Of a DNA stretch of 64,000 nt, positions 54,145 through 64,000 are shown one piece after another; within the stretch, counting starts at the first letter, position 1, and the number at the start of each line of letters is the position of its first letter. This DNA comes from BHER01 sp051652245 (lineage in GTDB: Bacteria > Bacillota_I > Bacilli_A > Culicoidibacterales > Culicoidibacteraceae), in NCBI GenBank assembly GCA_051652245.1, contig JBOFTV010000075.1, positions 43,336-107,335 of the forward strand, in the 5' to 3' direction. Position numbers and translations under genes: made by a program. The notes beneath the pieces were generated by a model that did no database searches, had not been told where the DNA came from, and saw only the letters and a program-made list of their open reading frames with translations.

Positions 54145-54829
54145 GTGAAATTTCCTCCTCAATTTTTTTATATGTTTGATATGGTGTGGGACTTTGCGTT
54201 ATTGTTCTTCCAATAACCAGTCCATCTGCTTTTTGAGCGATGGCAAATGATGGTGTAGCAACCCGGGCTTGATCACTAGAATCATCACCAAGCAATCTAA
54301 TTCCCGGAGTAATGCATAAGAAGTCAGCGTTGTTGACTTGCTTTTTAATGGCCAAAACCTCAAATGCTGAACAAATGCAACCATGGATACCAGCCTTAGA
54401 AGCCATGGTTGCATACCGTTGAGCACAATTTTCTAAGGATAGGTTGATATTAAGCTCCTGCTCTAGTGCATTTTGATCTAAACTTGTGAGAACTGTTACA
54501 GCAAGAATCTTTGTTTTTGTGCCCTTTACTGCTGCTACACAAGCTTTGAGCATCTTAAGTCCACCAGCTGCATGCACCGTTAAATAATCGACCTCCAAAT
54601 CCGCTAAACTTGCTAAGGCTTTAGTTACCGTATTAGGAATATCATGAAGCTTTAAGTCTAAAAAAATTCGGTGCCCTTTGCCTTTCAATTCATGAATTAA
54701 TGCTTTTCCTTCATGATAGTAAAGTTCCATACCAATTTTAAGAAATAGCTTTTGTGTCCCAAAAGGGGCGAGTAATTCGGTTAATTCGGCTTTGTTTTTA
54801 ACATCACATGCTATCAGTATATCGATCAT
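54137..54829 (-). CDS. pyrF: Orotidine-5'-phosphate decarboxylase
   Basis: Makes UMP, last step of the pathway. 230 residues; catalytic tetrad segment FLDLKLHDIPNTV and phosphate gripper GLVIGRTIT. Five bases after pyrD. Confidence 0.97.
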   Translation of the reverse strand: MIDILIACDVKNKAELTELLAPFGTQKLFLKIGMELYYHEGKALIHELKGKGHRIFLDLKLHDIPNTVTKALASLADLEVDYLTVHAAGGLKMLKACVAAVKGTKTKILAVTVLTSLDQNALEQELNINLSLENCAQRYATMASKAGIHGCICSAFEVLAIKKQVNNADFLCITPGIRLLGDDSSDQARVATPSFAIAQKADGLVIGRTITQSPTPYQTYKKIEEEISHV

Positions 54830-54834
54830 TTCTA

Positions 54835-56525
<1,691 letters not shown>

Positions 56526-56548
56526 CCAATCAACCTTTCAAATTTTAA

Positions 56549-59500
56549 TTATAGTGGTACTATTGAAAATTTTAGCATTTCTAACACTTGAACAATGGCC
56601 TCAACCGTATCCAAAGAAGTCAAACAAGCAATATTATTTTCAACCGCATGTCGCCTAATTAAGAATCCGTCTTCCACAGTTGCTACATTGTTTTGACTAG
56701 AAACCGTATTAACAACGAATTGTACTTTACTTGCCTTTAAAACACTTAAAATATTCATCTCTGATTGCGTATCTCTTTTTTCAACATAAGACACCGCCAC
56801 ACCATGCTTGGTAAAAAAATCGCCCGTTCCCTTAGTTGCCAGAATTGTATAGCCACAATTGATCATTCTCTTTGCAAGTTCTAAACTTGCCATTTTATGC
56901 GCGTCATCGACAGTAAAAAGAACTTTACCAATCAGTGGAATGTTAATATTACTAGCAATTAATGCTTTGTAGAGGGCTTTTTCATAGACGATATCTTGCC
57001 CAATAACTTCACCTGTTGACTTCATTTCAGGTCCTAATGCAATATCAACAGAGCGTAATTTTGAAAAAGAGAATACCGGAGCTTTAACATAAACGCGGTC
57101 TGTATTTTCACTATAGTTAAGGTTTATCCCTTGTTGCTTTAAGCTTTGGCCAATCATAATTTTAGTCGCAATTTTTGCTATTTCAAAGCCTGTAATCTTA
57201 CTTAAAAATGGCACTGTTCTACTTGAACGAGGATTGACTTCTAACACATAAAGCATGTTATCATATAAGACAAACTGAATATTTAAAATACCAATAATAT
57301 TAAAGCCTTTAGCAAGTAATTTTGTTTGCCGAAGGATTTCAAGTTTAATATCATGGCTAATTGTTTGTGCAGGGTAGACAGCAATTGAATCACCTGAATG
57401 GACCCCCGCTTTTTCTACATGTTCCATAATTCCTGGAATTAGTACATCGACACCATCAGAAATAGCATCAACTTCTAGTTCTTTTCCTAACATATATTTA
57501 TCAATAAGAATTGGCTGTTTCTTATGCACTGCTTCAGCATTTTTCATGTATTTTTGGAGCTCTTCAATGGTATAGACAATTTGCATCGCCCGGCCCCCAA
57601 GAACATATGATGGTCGAATGATGACAGGGTAACCTATTTTTTTTGCAACTACTTCTGCTTCTGCGACGTTAAACACAGTTTGACCAATTGGTCTAAGTAG
57701 CCCTAAATCTTCAAGTACAGCATCAAATTTTTCGCGATTTTCGGCCATATCAATTGATTCCATTGATGTCCCTAAAATTTTAACGCCCGTTTCAACTAGT
57801 TTTGCTGCAAGGTTGATGGCGGTTTGACCACCAAACTGGACGAAAATACCAATTGGTTGTTCTAATTCAATAATATTATGTACATATTCAAACGTTAAGG
57901 GTTCAAAATAAAGTTTATCAGAAATACTGAAATCAGTTGAAACTGTTTCGGGATTACTATTAATTACAATTGCTTCATAACCAGCTTCAACTAAAGCCAT
58001 AACACTATGTACTGTTGAATAATCAAATTCTACGCCCTGACCAATTCTTATTGGACCTGATCCAATGACAATGACTTTTTTATTGGTTGACTGTTTTGAT
58101 TCACTTTCACTACCTGAATAAGTGCTATAGAAATAAGGTGTGGTTGATGCAAATTCAGCTGCACAGGTGTCAACCATATTATACACTGGTGTAATTTGAT
58201 GTGCTTGCCGTAATTTGGCAACTTCATATTCCGTCATCTGCCAAACGTTGGCAATGTACTCGTCACTAATTCCATAGCGCTTAACATATTTTAGCGTCTT
58301 AACATCTTTAGTGTTTTGCGCAACTAACTTTCCTAATTCAATAATATGCTTTAGTTTTTCAAGGAAGAATAAATCAATTTTACCAGAAACCGTATGTAGT
58401 TTTTGACAGCTAATTCCCCGTGTTAACGCTTCTCCCAATAAAAATAACCGCTGATCATCAGCCTTTGAAATTCGGGCTAATAGCTCAGATTCGGGCATAT
58501 CTGTAAATAAATCAGTTACTAAGTGAAATTGGTCTAATTCTAATGACCCGATTGCCTTAAGCAATGATTCTTCGATGTTACGCCCAATTGCCATTACTTC
58601 CCCTGTTGCTTTCATTTGCGTTCCTAATTTTCTGTTACCTGTTTGGAATTTGTCAAAAGGCCATCTTGGAATTTTAGCCACAACATAATCTAAGGCTGGT
58701 TCAAAGCAGGCATATGTTGTATTTGTTACTGGATTTTTCATTTCATCTAGTGTTAAACCAATGGCAATTTTTGCCGCTAATTTAGCAATCGGATAGCCCG
58801 TAGCTTTGGATGCTAGTGCTGATGAGCGACTTACTCGAGGATTGACTTCAATGATGAAATATTCACGACTTGTTGGATTTAGGGCATATTGAACATTACA
58901 ACCACCTTCTATTTTTAACGCTGTAATTATTTTCAAGGCTGATGTTCGAAGCATTTGATGTTCATTATCGCTTAGCGTTTGTGAGGGGGCAAAGACAATT
59001 GAATCACCGGTGTGGACACCAACAGGATCAAAATTTTCCATATTACATACAACAATAGCATTGCCTTTTTTATCACGCATTACTTCGTATTCGATTTCTT
59101 TAAATCCCGCTACACTTTTTTCAACAAGGCATTGGCCACTTGGACTATTCTTTGTTCCTGATTCGATGAATTTTGCCAACATTTGGGCATCATCAGCTAT
59201 TCCACCACCAGTACCACCTAATGTAAAGGCTGGTCGAATAATGAGGGGAAAGCCTTTTGTTTGAGCAAAGTCTTGGGCCTCTTTTAAGCTGTGGACGATG
59301 ACGCTATCAATGACTGGTTCGCCAATGTCGGTCATCAATTCTTTAAATAGTTTTCGATCTTCTGCCTGATGAATTGAGGTTAAATTTGTCCCAATTATTT
59401 CAACATCATATAAATCTAAAATGCCTTTTTCTTCTAATTCAACGGCAAGGTTTAAAGCTGTTTGCCCTCCAAGTGTTGGAATTAGCGCTTGTGGTTTCTC

Positions 59501-59740
59501 TTTAGCAATAATTTGGGCAATAAAGTCGGTTGTTAATGGTTCCATATAGACAACATCCGCAATTTGCTTATCAGTCATAATTGTTGCTGGATTCGAGTTA
59601 ATTAGCACAACTTTATAGCCTTCTTCTTTCAAGGCAAGACAGGCCTGTGTACCCGCATAATCAAACTCAGCGGCTTGCCCAATAATAATTGGCCCTGACC
59701 CAATTACAAGAATTGTCTTAATATCATTTCTTTTTGCCAT
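56549..59740 (-). CDS. carB: Carbamoyl phosphate synthase large subunit (pyrimidine-specific)
   Basis: 1063 residues: two homologous ATP-grasp halves ([17 protein letters not shown] and [15 protein letters not shown] starts) and a C-terminal MGS-like allosteric domain (about 930-1063). Synthesises carbamoyl phosphate for PyrB. Also called pyrAB. Two bases after carA, SD AGGAGA. Confidence 0.98.
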   Translation of the reverse strand: MAKRNDIKTILVIGSGPIIIGQAAEFDYAGTQACLALKEEGYKVVLINSNPATIMTDKQIADVVYMEPLTTDFIAQIIAKEKPQALIPTLGGQTALNLAVELEEKGILDLYDVEIIGTNLTSIHQAEDRKLFKELMTDIGEPVIDSVIVHSLKEAQDFAQTKGFPLIIRPAFTLGGTGGGIADDAQMLAKFIESGTKNSPSGQCLVEKSVAGFKEIEYEVMRDKKGNAIVVCNMENFDPVGVHTGDSIVFAPSQTLSDNEHQMLRTSALKIITALKIEGGCNVQYALNPTSREYFIIEVNPRVSRSSALASKATGYPIAKLAAKIAIGLTLDEMKNPVTNTTYACFEPALDYVVAKIPRWPFDKFQTGNRKLGTQMKATGEVMAIGRNIEESLLKAIGSLELDQFHLVTDLFTDMPESELLARISKADDQRLFLLGEALTRGISCQKLHTVSGKIDLFFLEKLKHIIELGKLVAQNTKDVKTLKYVKRYGISDEYIANVWQMTEYEVAKLRQAHQITPVYNMVDTCAAEFASTTPYFYSTYSGSESESKQSTNKKVIVIGSGPIRIGQGVEFDYSTVHSVMALVEAGYEAIVINSNPETVSTDFSISDKLYFEPLTFEYVHNIIELEQPIGIFVQFGGQTAINLAAKLVETGVKILGTSMESIDMAENREKFDAVLEDLGLLRPIGQTVFNVAEAEVVAKKIGYPVIIRPSYVLGGRAMQIVYTIEELQKYMKNAEAVHKKQPILIDKYMLGKELEVDAISDGVDVLIPGIMEHVEKAGVHSGDSIAVYPAQTISHDIKLEILRQTKLLAKGFNIIGILNIQFVLYDNMLYVLEVNPRSSRTVPFLSKITGFEIAKIATKIMIGQSLKQQGINLNYSENTDRVYVKAPVFSFSKLRSVDIALGPEMKSTGEVIGQDIVYEKALYKALIASNINIPLIGKVLFTVDDAHKMASLELAKRMINCGYTILATKGTGDFFTKHGVAVSYVEKRDTQSEMNILSVLKASKVQFVVNTVSSQNNVATVEDGFLIRRHAVENNIACLTSLDTVEAIVQVLEMLKFSIVPL

Positions 59741-59742
59741 GC

Positions 59743-60828
59743 TTATTTCTTCTCCTCTACATTAATAACGCTCATTTTTTCTAAAAAAAGGTTAAATAAA
59801 TTATTTGTATCTAATGGCCCCGGTGATGATTCTGGATGATATTGTACGGTAAAACTTGGGTGTGTTTTGTGTGCAATACCTTCTACTGTTTTATCATTTA
59901 AGGCAATTTGTGTTACTTCTAAATTTGTCGTTAGAATACTCTTTTCGTCAATTGCGTAAGAGTGATTTTGTGATGTTATGTAGACAATATCAGCTTTTAA
60001 GTCTAGTACGGGATGATTTCCACCGCGGTGCCCAAATAATAGTTTATATGAAGTTGCACCATTTGCTAGTGCATATAGCTGATGTCCCAAACAAATTCCG
60101 AAGATAACAACTTTACCATCTAATTCTTTTATTGTTTCAATTGATGCTAACAAATCGGCCGGATTTCCGGGACCATTTGAGAGGATGACTCCTAGAGGGT
60201 TATAGCCTAGGATTGTTTGCGCTGTTGTGTTATAGGGAACAACAATAATGTCACAACCACGTTTTGTTAGTTCCGAGAGGATACTTTTTTTCATACCATA
60301 GTCAATAATAACCACGCGCATACCATCTCCTGGAACATGATAAACATTTTTGGTCGAAACAGCCGGAACATGGTCGGTTATTGTGAATGCTGTTAATTGC
60401 TTGATAACATCTTCTGTATTTTCGCCAATATTACATATTTTCCCTTTGATTGTTCCTGATGTTCTAATTATTTTCACAAGTTTTCTTGTGTCAATATGCG
60501 AAATTCCGGGAATATCTTTTTGCTCCATAAAATCATGCAATGATTGTGTTTGCTCCCAATGCGATGGCGTTTGACAATACTGCTCAACAACAACACCACT
60601 TGCTCCATGCATTAGACTTTCATAGTCATTGCTGTTGATTCCATAATTTCCAATCATAGGATAGGTAAATACTAATAATTGCTGATAAAATGAAGGGTCT
60701 GTAATTGATTCTTGATAGCCCGTCATTCCTGTTGTAAAAACGATTTCTCCTTTAATATCCGCCATGCTCCCAAAGCCAACACCCTCAAATACAACACCAT
60801 TTTCTAAGACTAATTTTCGATTATACAT
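59743..60828 (-). CDS. carA: Carbamoyl phosphate synthase small subunit
   Basis: Glutaminase subunit, 361 residues from ATG 60828 ([11 protein letters not shown]). Class I GATase nucleophile in GICLGHQL, His/Glu in [12 protein letters not shown] 60828 after AAAGGAG preferred over the longer frame from 60855; it overlaps pyrC by eight bases. Confidence 0.97.
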   Translation of the reverse strand: MYNRKLVLENGVVFEGVGFGSMADIKGEIVFTTGMTGYQESITDPSFYQQLLVFTYPMIGNYGINSNDYESLMHGASGVVVEQYCQTPSHWEQTQSLHDFMEQKDIPGISHIDTRKLVKIIRTSGTIKGKICNIGENTEDVIKQLTAFTITDHVPAVSTKNVYHVPGDGMRVVIIDYGMKKSILSELTKRGCDIIVVPYNTTAQTILGYNPLGVILSNGPGNPADLLASIETIKELDGKVVIFGICLGHQLYALANGATSYKLLFGHRGGNHPVLDLKADIVYITSQNHSYAIDEKSILTTNLEVTQIALNDKTVEGIAHKTHPSFTVQYHPESSPGPLDTNNLFNLFLEKMSVINVEEKK

Positions 60829-62113
60829 CACTTTTTGCTCCTTTATTATTTTCATATATTAATTTTCCAGCGACAAAGGTCTTTTCAATTATACCTGTAA
60901 CCGTCCTGCCAATAAATGGGCTATTGCTTGCCTTTGAGTTGAATTTATTTGTAATTACTTTTTCTTGATTTAGATTAAGGATGGTAATATCCGCAGGTGC
61001 ATTAAGCTCAATTTTCCCAGCCTTCATTGAAAAAATAGCGGCCGGCTTAGTCGTTAGCCAAGCGATTAATTGCGATAACGTCCATTTTTCTGTTAAGACA
61101 AATTCACTGTATAGTAAACTAAAGGCATCTTCTAAGCCAATTATCCCAAATGGTGCGGCGTAAATATCTTGCTTTTTCTCGTCGATGTGATGTGGTGCAT
61201 GGTCAGTTGCAATACAATCAATTGTTCCATCTTCTAAACCGGTAATTAAAGCCGCTTTATCTTCATTAGCTCGCAGTGGCGGATTCATTTTAAACGCTGT
61301 ATCAATTGTTGAAATATCATCTTCTGCTAAAATCAAATGATGTGGTGAAACTTCTGCAGTTACTTTTATCCCTGCTTTTTTGGCATCTCTAATCACGCGA
61401 ACTGATTCCTTTGTACTTACATGACAAACATGATAATGACAATTTGCTGCTTCTGCAAGCAAGACATCCCGAGCAATCTGGACACTTTCACAAATACTTG
61501 GAATCCCTTTAACACCTAGTTTTTTGCTGATTTTACCATGGTGCAATGCCCCCTCCCAAATTAAGCTATTATCCTCACAATGAGCAACTAGGGGCATATT
61601 TACTTTTGCACATTGGACCATTGCTTGATACATTGTATTGGCACTTTGAACACCAACACCATCATTTGTAAAAGCAAAACTTCCAGCAGCTTTTAAGGCT
61701 GAAAAGTCAACTAATTCCTCACTTTTAAGCCCCTTAGTAATTGCAGCATATGTTTTAACATGGATACTACTTGTTTGCTCTACTTGTTGATAAAATTGAT
61801 TAACCGTGGCAACATTATCCATAATTGGGTTAGTATTGGGCATAGCGCAAATTGTTGTATAGCCACCACTTGCAGCAGCATAACTTCCCGTTTTAATAGT
61901 TTCTTTATGCGTAAATCCGGGTTCACGTAAATGGACGTGAACATCAATAAATCCGGGAGCAACTATTTTCCCTGTAGCATCAATAATTGTCTGATTGTCA
62001 CTTAGCTCTCCGTGAGCTAAAATTTGTGTGATGACACCTGCTTTTATGCTAATGTTTTTAGCTTGGAGGGTTCCATCTAGGTAAACAAGACCATTTATAA
62101 TAAGATATGACAT
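60821..62113 (-). CDS. pyrC: Dihydroorotase
   Basis: Class I (type) dihydroorotase, 430 residues from ATG 62113. Metal ligands in DVHVHLREPG, the bridging region and HVSTKESV; catalytic Asp in CIATDHAPH. ATG 62113 follows AGTAGG; the longer frame would overlap pyrB. Confidence 0.97.
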   Translation of the reverse strand: MSYLIINGLVYLDGTLQAKNISIKAGVITQILAHGELSDNQTIIDATGKIVAPGFIDVHVHLREPGFTHKETIKTGSYAAASGGYTTICAMPNTNPIMDNVATVNQFYQQVEQTSSIHVKTYAAITKGLKSEELVDFSALKAAGSFAFTNDGVGVQSANTMYQAMVQCAKVNMPLVAHCEDNSLIWEGALHHGKISKKLGVKGIPSICESVQIARDVLLAEAANCHYHVCHVSTKESVRVIRDAKKAGIKVTAEVSPHHLILAEDDISTIDTAFKMNPPLRANEDKAALITGLEDGTIDCIATDHAPHHIDEKKQDIYAAPFGIIGLEDAFSLLYSEFVLTEKWTLSQLIAWLTTKPAAIFSMKAGKIELNAPADITILNLNQEKVITNKFNSKASNSPFIGRTVTGIIEKTFVAGKLIYENNKGAKSDV

Positions 62114-62123
62114 GTTAAAACGC

Positions 62124-63008
62124 CTACTTTCTTTTTTCTGTGAAAACATAATCGAGAATTGCCATGCGGGCATATGTTCCATTTTTCATTTGTTCAAATA
62201 TCTTTGATTTTGGGGATTCAATTAGGGATTCTGCTATTTCAACATTACGGTTGACTGGTGCTGGATGCATAATTATACTTGTTTCCTTCATTTGATTCGC
62301 TCTGTGAATTGTTAGCCCATACTCAGACAAAAAATCTTGAAAGCCATATGTTGATGTATGTCTCTCTGTTTGACAGCGTAGGAGCATAATAACGTCTGCT
62401 GTTTCAATTATGTTATCTATGGGGGCGTAGGCAACATTTTCAAGCGTGTGATCCTGCCATTTTGGTGGTGCAGCAATTGTAATTTTCGCTCCCATCCGAT
62501 TTAAAATAGCAATGTTTGCATGAGCTACTCTACTATGTAAAACATCCCCAACGATGACAATGTTTAGATTTATAATTTTCCCAAAGTGTTCTTTAATTGT
62601 CATTAAGTCAAGCAGTGATTGGCTAGGGTGATCACTTGTGCCATCACCACCATTAATTATTGCCATTTCACAGTTTCCAATTAATTTTTCATAATATTTA
62701 TTTTCACTAGAGCGAACAACAACAGCATCACAACCCACAGCTTCTAATGTTTTAATTGTATCGTATAAGGACTCGCCTTTACTCGCACTTGATGTTGAGG
62801 CATCAAAGAGGATGATTTCCATTTTTGACTTCTTCTGTGCCATTTCAAAGCTTGTTTTAGTTCTTGTACTGTTTTCAAAGAAAACATTTGTAATGTATTT
62901 CCCCATAAGATTTGGTGCTGTTTGCGTTTGTTTATAGGCCAAGCCTTTATCAATTAGTGCTTCAATTGTTTCAAGGCTTAGTAGCCCTAGTGTTAAGAAA
63001 TTTCTCAT
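62124..63008 (-). CDS. pyrB: Aspartate carbamoyltransferase catalytic chain
   Basis: Condenses carbamoyl phosphate with aspartate. 294 residues from ATG 63008; carbamoyl phosphate motif FFENSTRTKTSFE, DHPSQSLLDL and MHPAPVNR. AGGAGA lies eight bases before ATG 63008, so this is preferred over the ATG two codons earlier. No pyrI, as usual in Bacillota. Confidence 0.97.
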   Translation of the reverse strand: MRNFLTLGLLSLETIEALIDKGLAYKQTQTAPNLMGKYITNVFFENSTRTKTSFEMAQKKSKMEIILFDASTSSASKGESLYDTIKTLEAVGCDAVVVRSSENKYYEKLIGNCEMAIINGGDGTSDHPSQSLLDLMTIKEHFGKIINLNIVIVGDVLHSRVAHANIAILNRMGAKITIAAPPKWQDHTLENVAYAPIDNIIETADVIMLLRCQTERHTSTYGFQDFLSEYGLTIHRANQMKETSIIMHPAPVNRNVEIAESLIESPKSKIFEQMKNGTYARMAILDYVFTEKRK

Positions 63009-63030
63009 AAGCATTCTCCTATTTTTATGA

Positions 63031-63110
63031 AAAAGTGCTGTATTTGCTTGAATAAATACAACACTTTAAATTTATTTTAAATTTAAAACCTTCCGTATTT
63101 CTCTGAATAC
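63031..63110 (-). promoter_or_regulatory. PyrR-dependent attenuator before pyrB
   Basis: Minus strand: binding hairpin GTATT-CAGAGA-AATAC (63095-63110), with the CAGAGA hexaloop of PyrR sites, upstream of a terminator AAGTGTTGTATTT/AAATACAGCACTT plus T run (63031-63068). Confidence 0.85.
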
Positions 63111-63122
63111 AATTAAAGCGTT

Positions 63123-63629
63123 TTATGAGATGATAACACTATCTTCACCATCGATTTCTTTGACATTAACTTTTACTTTTTCATTTTTTGATGTGGGCAG
63201 ATTTTTACCCACATAGTCAGGGCGGATGGGAAATTCACGGTGACCACGATCAATTAGTGTGACTAATTGAATTTGTTTAGGGCGACCATTTTCGACTAAA
63301 GCATCCAATGCTGCGCGAATACTTCTACCCGTGTAGAGGACATCATCAACTAAAATGATTGTTTTATCAGTAAAATCAGCAATTAATCCACTTGGGTTAC
63401 CCAAGGTAACGATATCATCACGATAGCTACTAATATCTAATTCTTCTAACAGAACTTCATTTTGGTAGAGATTCTCAATTCGCTGAGCTAACCGCTTAGC
63501 AAGGAATACGCCACGCGTTTTTATTCCCACAATAATTGTATTTTCTGTTGTTCCATTCTTTTCTAAGATTTCATGCGTAATTCTTGTTAGCATTCTATTC
63601 ATTGTAGCATCATCAATAACTTTTTTCAT
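63123..63629 (-). CDS. pyrR: Bifunctional pyr operon attenuator/uracil phosphoribosyltransferase PyrR
   Basis: 168 residues. PRPP motif IILVDDVLYTGRSIRAA. In Bacillus it binds pyr mRNA leader loops when UMP is high and favours termination; it also has weak UPRTase activity. It is the first operon gene, between the two attenuators described here. No pyrP (uracil permease) follows it, unlike Bacillus. Confidence 0.96.
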   Translation of the reverse strand: MKKVIDDATMNRMLTRITHEILEKNGTTENTIIVGIKTRGVFLAKRLAQRIENLYQNEVLLEELDISSYRDDIVTLGNPSGLIADFTDKTIILVDDVLYTGRSIRAALDALVENGRPKQIQLVTLIDRGHREFPIRPDYVGKNLPTSKNEKVKVNVKEIDGEDSVIIS

Positions 63630-63664
63630 TTATTACACCTCACATATTTTTGGGCAATCAGAAC

Positions 63665-63768
63665 AAAAAAATGACCTGATTGCTGAATCAATCAAGTCAT
63701 TTCCTAACACAAAATTATGTTAATTACGTTACTTCGGATTTCACCTTGTAAACTTCTCTGAGTTCACT
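63665..63768 (-). promoter_or_regulatory. PyrR-dependent attenuator before pyrR
   Basis: Minus strand: binding hairpin GTGAACT-CAGAGA-AGTTTAC followed by AAGG (63749-63768), then terminator AAATGACTTGATTG/CAATCAGGTCATTT with T run (63665-63703). The same hexaloop recurs before pyrB. Confidence 0.9.
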
Positions 63769-63787
63769 TAAAGGATTCATTACTAGT

Positions 63788-63816
63788 ATTATAGCAATTG
63801 CTTGGGATAAAGGCAA
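63788..63816 (-). promoter_or_regulatory. Promoter of the pyr operon
   Basis: Minus strand TTGCCT, 17-base spacer, perfect TATAAT, about 20 bases before the first PyrR loop. Confidence 0.75.
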
Positions 63817-63989
63817 GATTTTTTTTGCCTAAATAGGGTTAATGGTAAAGTGATAGTAACTAGTCAGCCAATGTTCGTAAGTTAAGCCTAAAAATCGCAA
63901 AAACAGGAATACTACCTACCTAATCACAAAAACAAGTCCAATATTCTTCCATAACGTGGTAGAATAATACTAGCAGAATAAAAAAGGGC

Positions 63990-64000
63990 ATGATGAAAAA
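63990..64000 (+). CDS. Possible start of a plus-strand gene cut by the window end
   Basis: AAAAAGGGC followed by ATGATGAAAAA at the very edge. The SD-like run and the double ATG fit a gene start, but too little is visible. The stretch 63820-63989 before it shows no other feature I can support. Confidence 0.25.

Noticed and set aside
63840..63989. Possible small RNA or gene in the end gap
   Set aside because: No open frame, hairpin with T run, or good promoter could be found beyond weak TAGAAT-like boxes.

Overview
The window is an AT-rich, gene-dense piece of a low-G+C Gram-positive (Bacillota) chromosome. The protein families, TTG/GTG starts next to strong Shine-Dalgarno (SD) sites, a T-box leader, PyrR attenuators, an LPXTG surface protein and the Bacillus-like gene orders (pyr operon, yqe-comE-holA cluster, yrr cluster, papA-efp-asp23) all point to Bacilli/Erysipelotrichia-type bacteria. 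I cannot name genus or species. No phage, IS element, rRNA operon or CRISPR array is visible; nearly everything is housekeeping.

Layout. 1-15 kb (+ strand, one - strand gene): class Ib ribonucleotide reductase (nrdE 3' part, nrdF) with a separate ATP-cone gene, nicotinamide salvage (nadV), alanine dehydrogenase, a TagF-like transferase, glycerate kinase, a GIY-YIG gene with a start-site frameshift, GtrA, a - strand GT-C-like membrane transferase, tRNA-Leu(CAA), tex, a Cof-type HAD phosphatase, an M24B peptidase and efp. 15-21.5 kb (+): an Asp23-family gene, trmK, a Nif3-like gene, rpsU, T-box-aspS, folC and a TetR regulator. 21.5-33.2 kb (-): fourteen closely packed genes, read trmR-trhP1-trhP2-udk-greA-mtnN-yqeG-yqeH-yhbY-(NadD-like)yqeK-rsfS-comEA-comEC-holA, joining wobble-uridine modification, ribosome assembly, DNA uptake and replication. 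33.2-38.6 kb (-): flotillin/NfeD, a TcyP-like symporter, pgi and an S1 protein. 38.7-40.1 kb (+): YumC-type ferredoxin-NADP reductase and an NfuA/YutI-type Fe-S carrier. 40.1-51.1 kb (-, except a DUF3284-like gene): LPXTG protein, class II photolyase, nagA, murE, mtaB, rsmE, pnp, tag. 51.3-52.4 kb (+): ispG (MEP isoprenoid pathway). 52.4-63.8 kb (-): a metallo-beta-lactamase-fold hydrolase and the pyrimidine operon pyrR-pyrB-pyrC-carA-carB-pyrK-pyrD-pyrF-pyrE with two PyrR-type attenuators.

Points most worth attention: a free-standing ATP-cone protein encoded directly after nrdEF, which could supply allosteric control to a class Ib enzyme; a YqeK hydrolase carrying an N-terminal region that sits exactly where nadD normally lies and looks like a decayed NadD domain; an LPXTG adhesin with a thioester-domain-like segment that lacks cysteine; a perfect hairpin that separates an SD from its start codon; a GIY-YIG gene missing from simple ORF calls because of one extra A; and a MurE whose specificity motif is not the DAP-type DNPR. 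None of these is a whole new system; they are local oddities in an otherwise conventional region.
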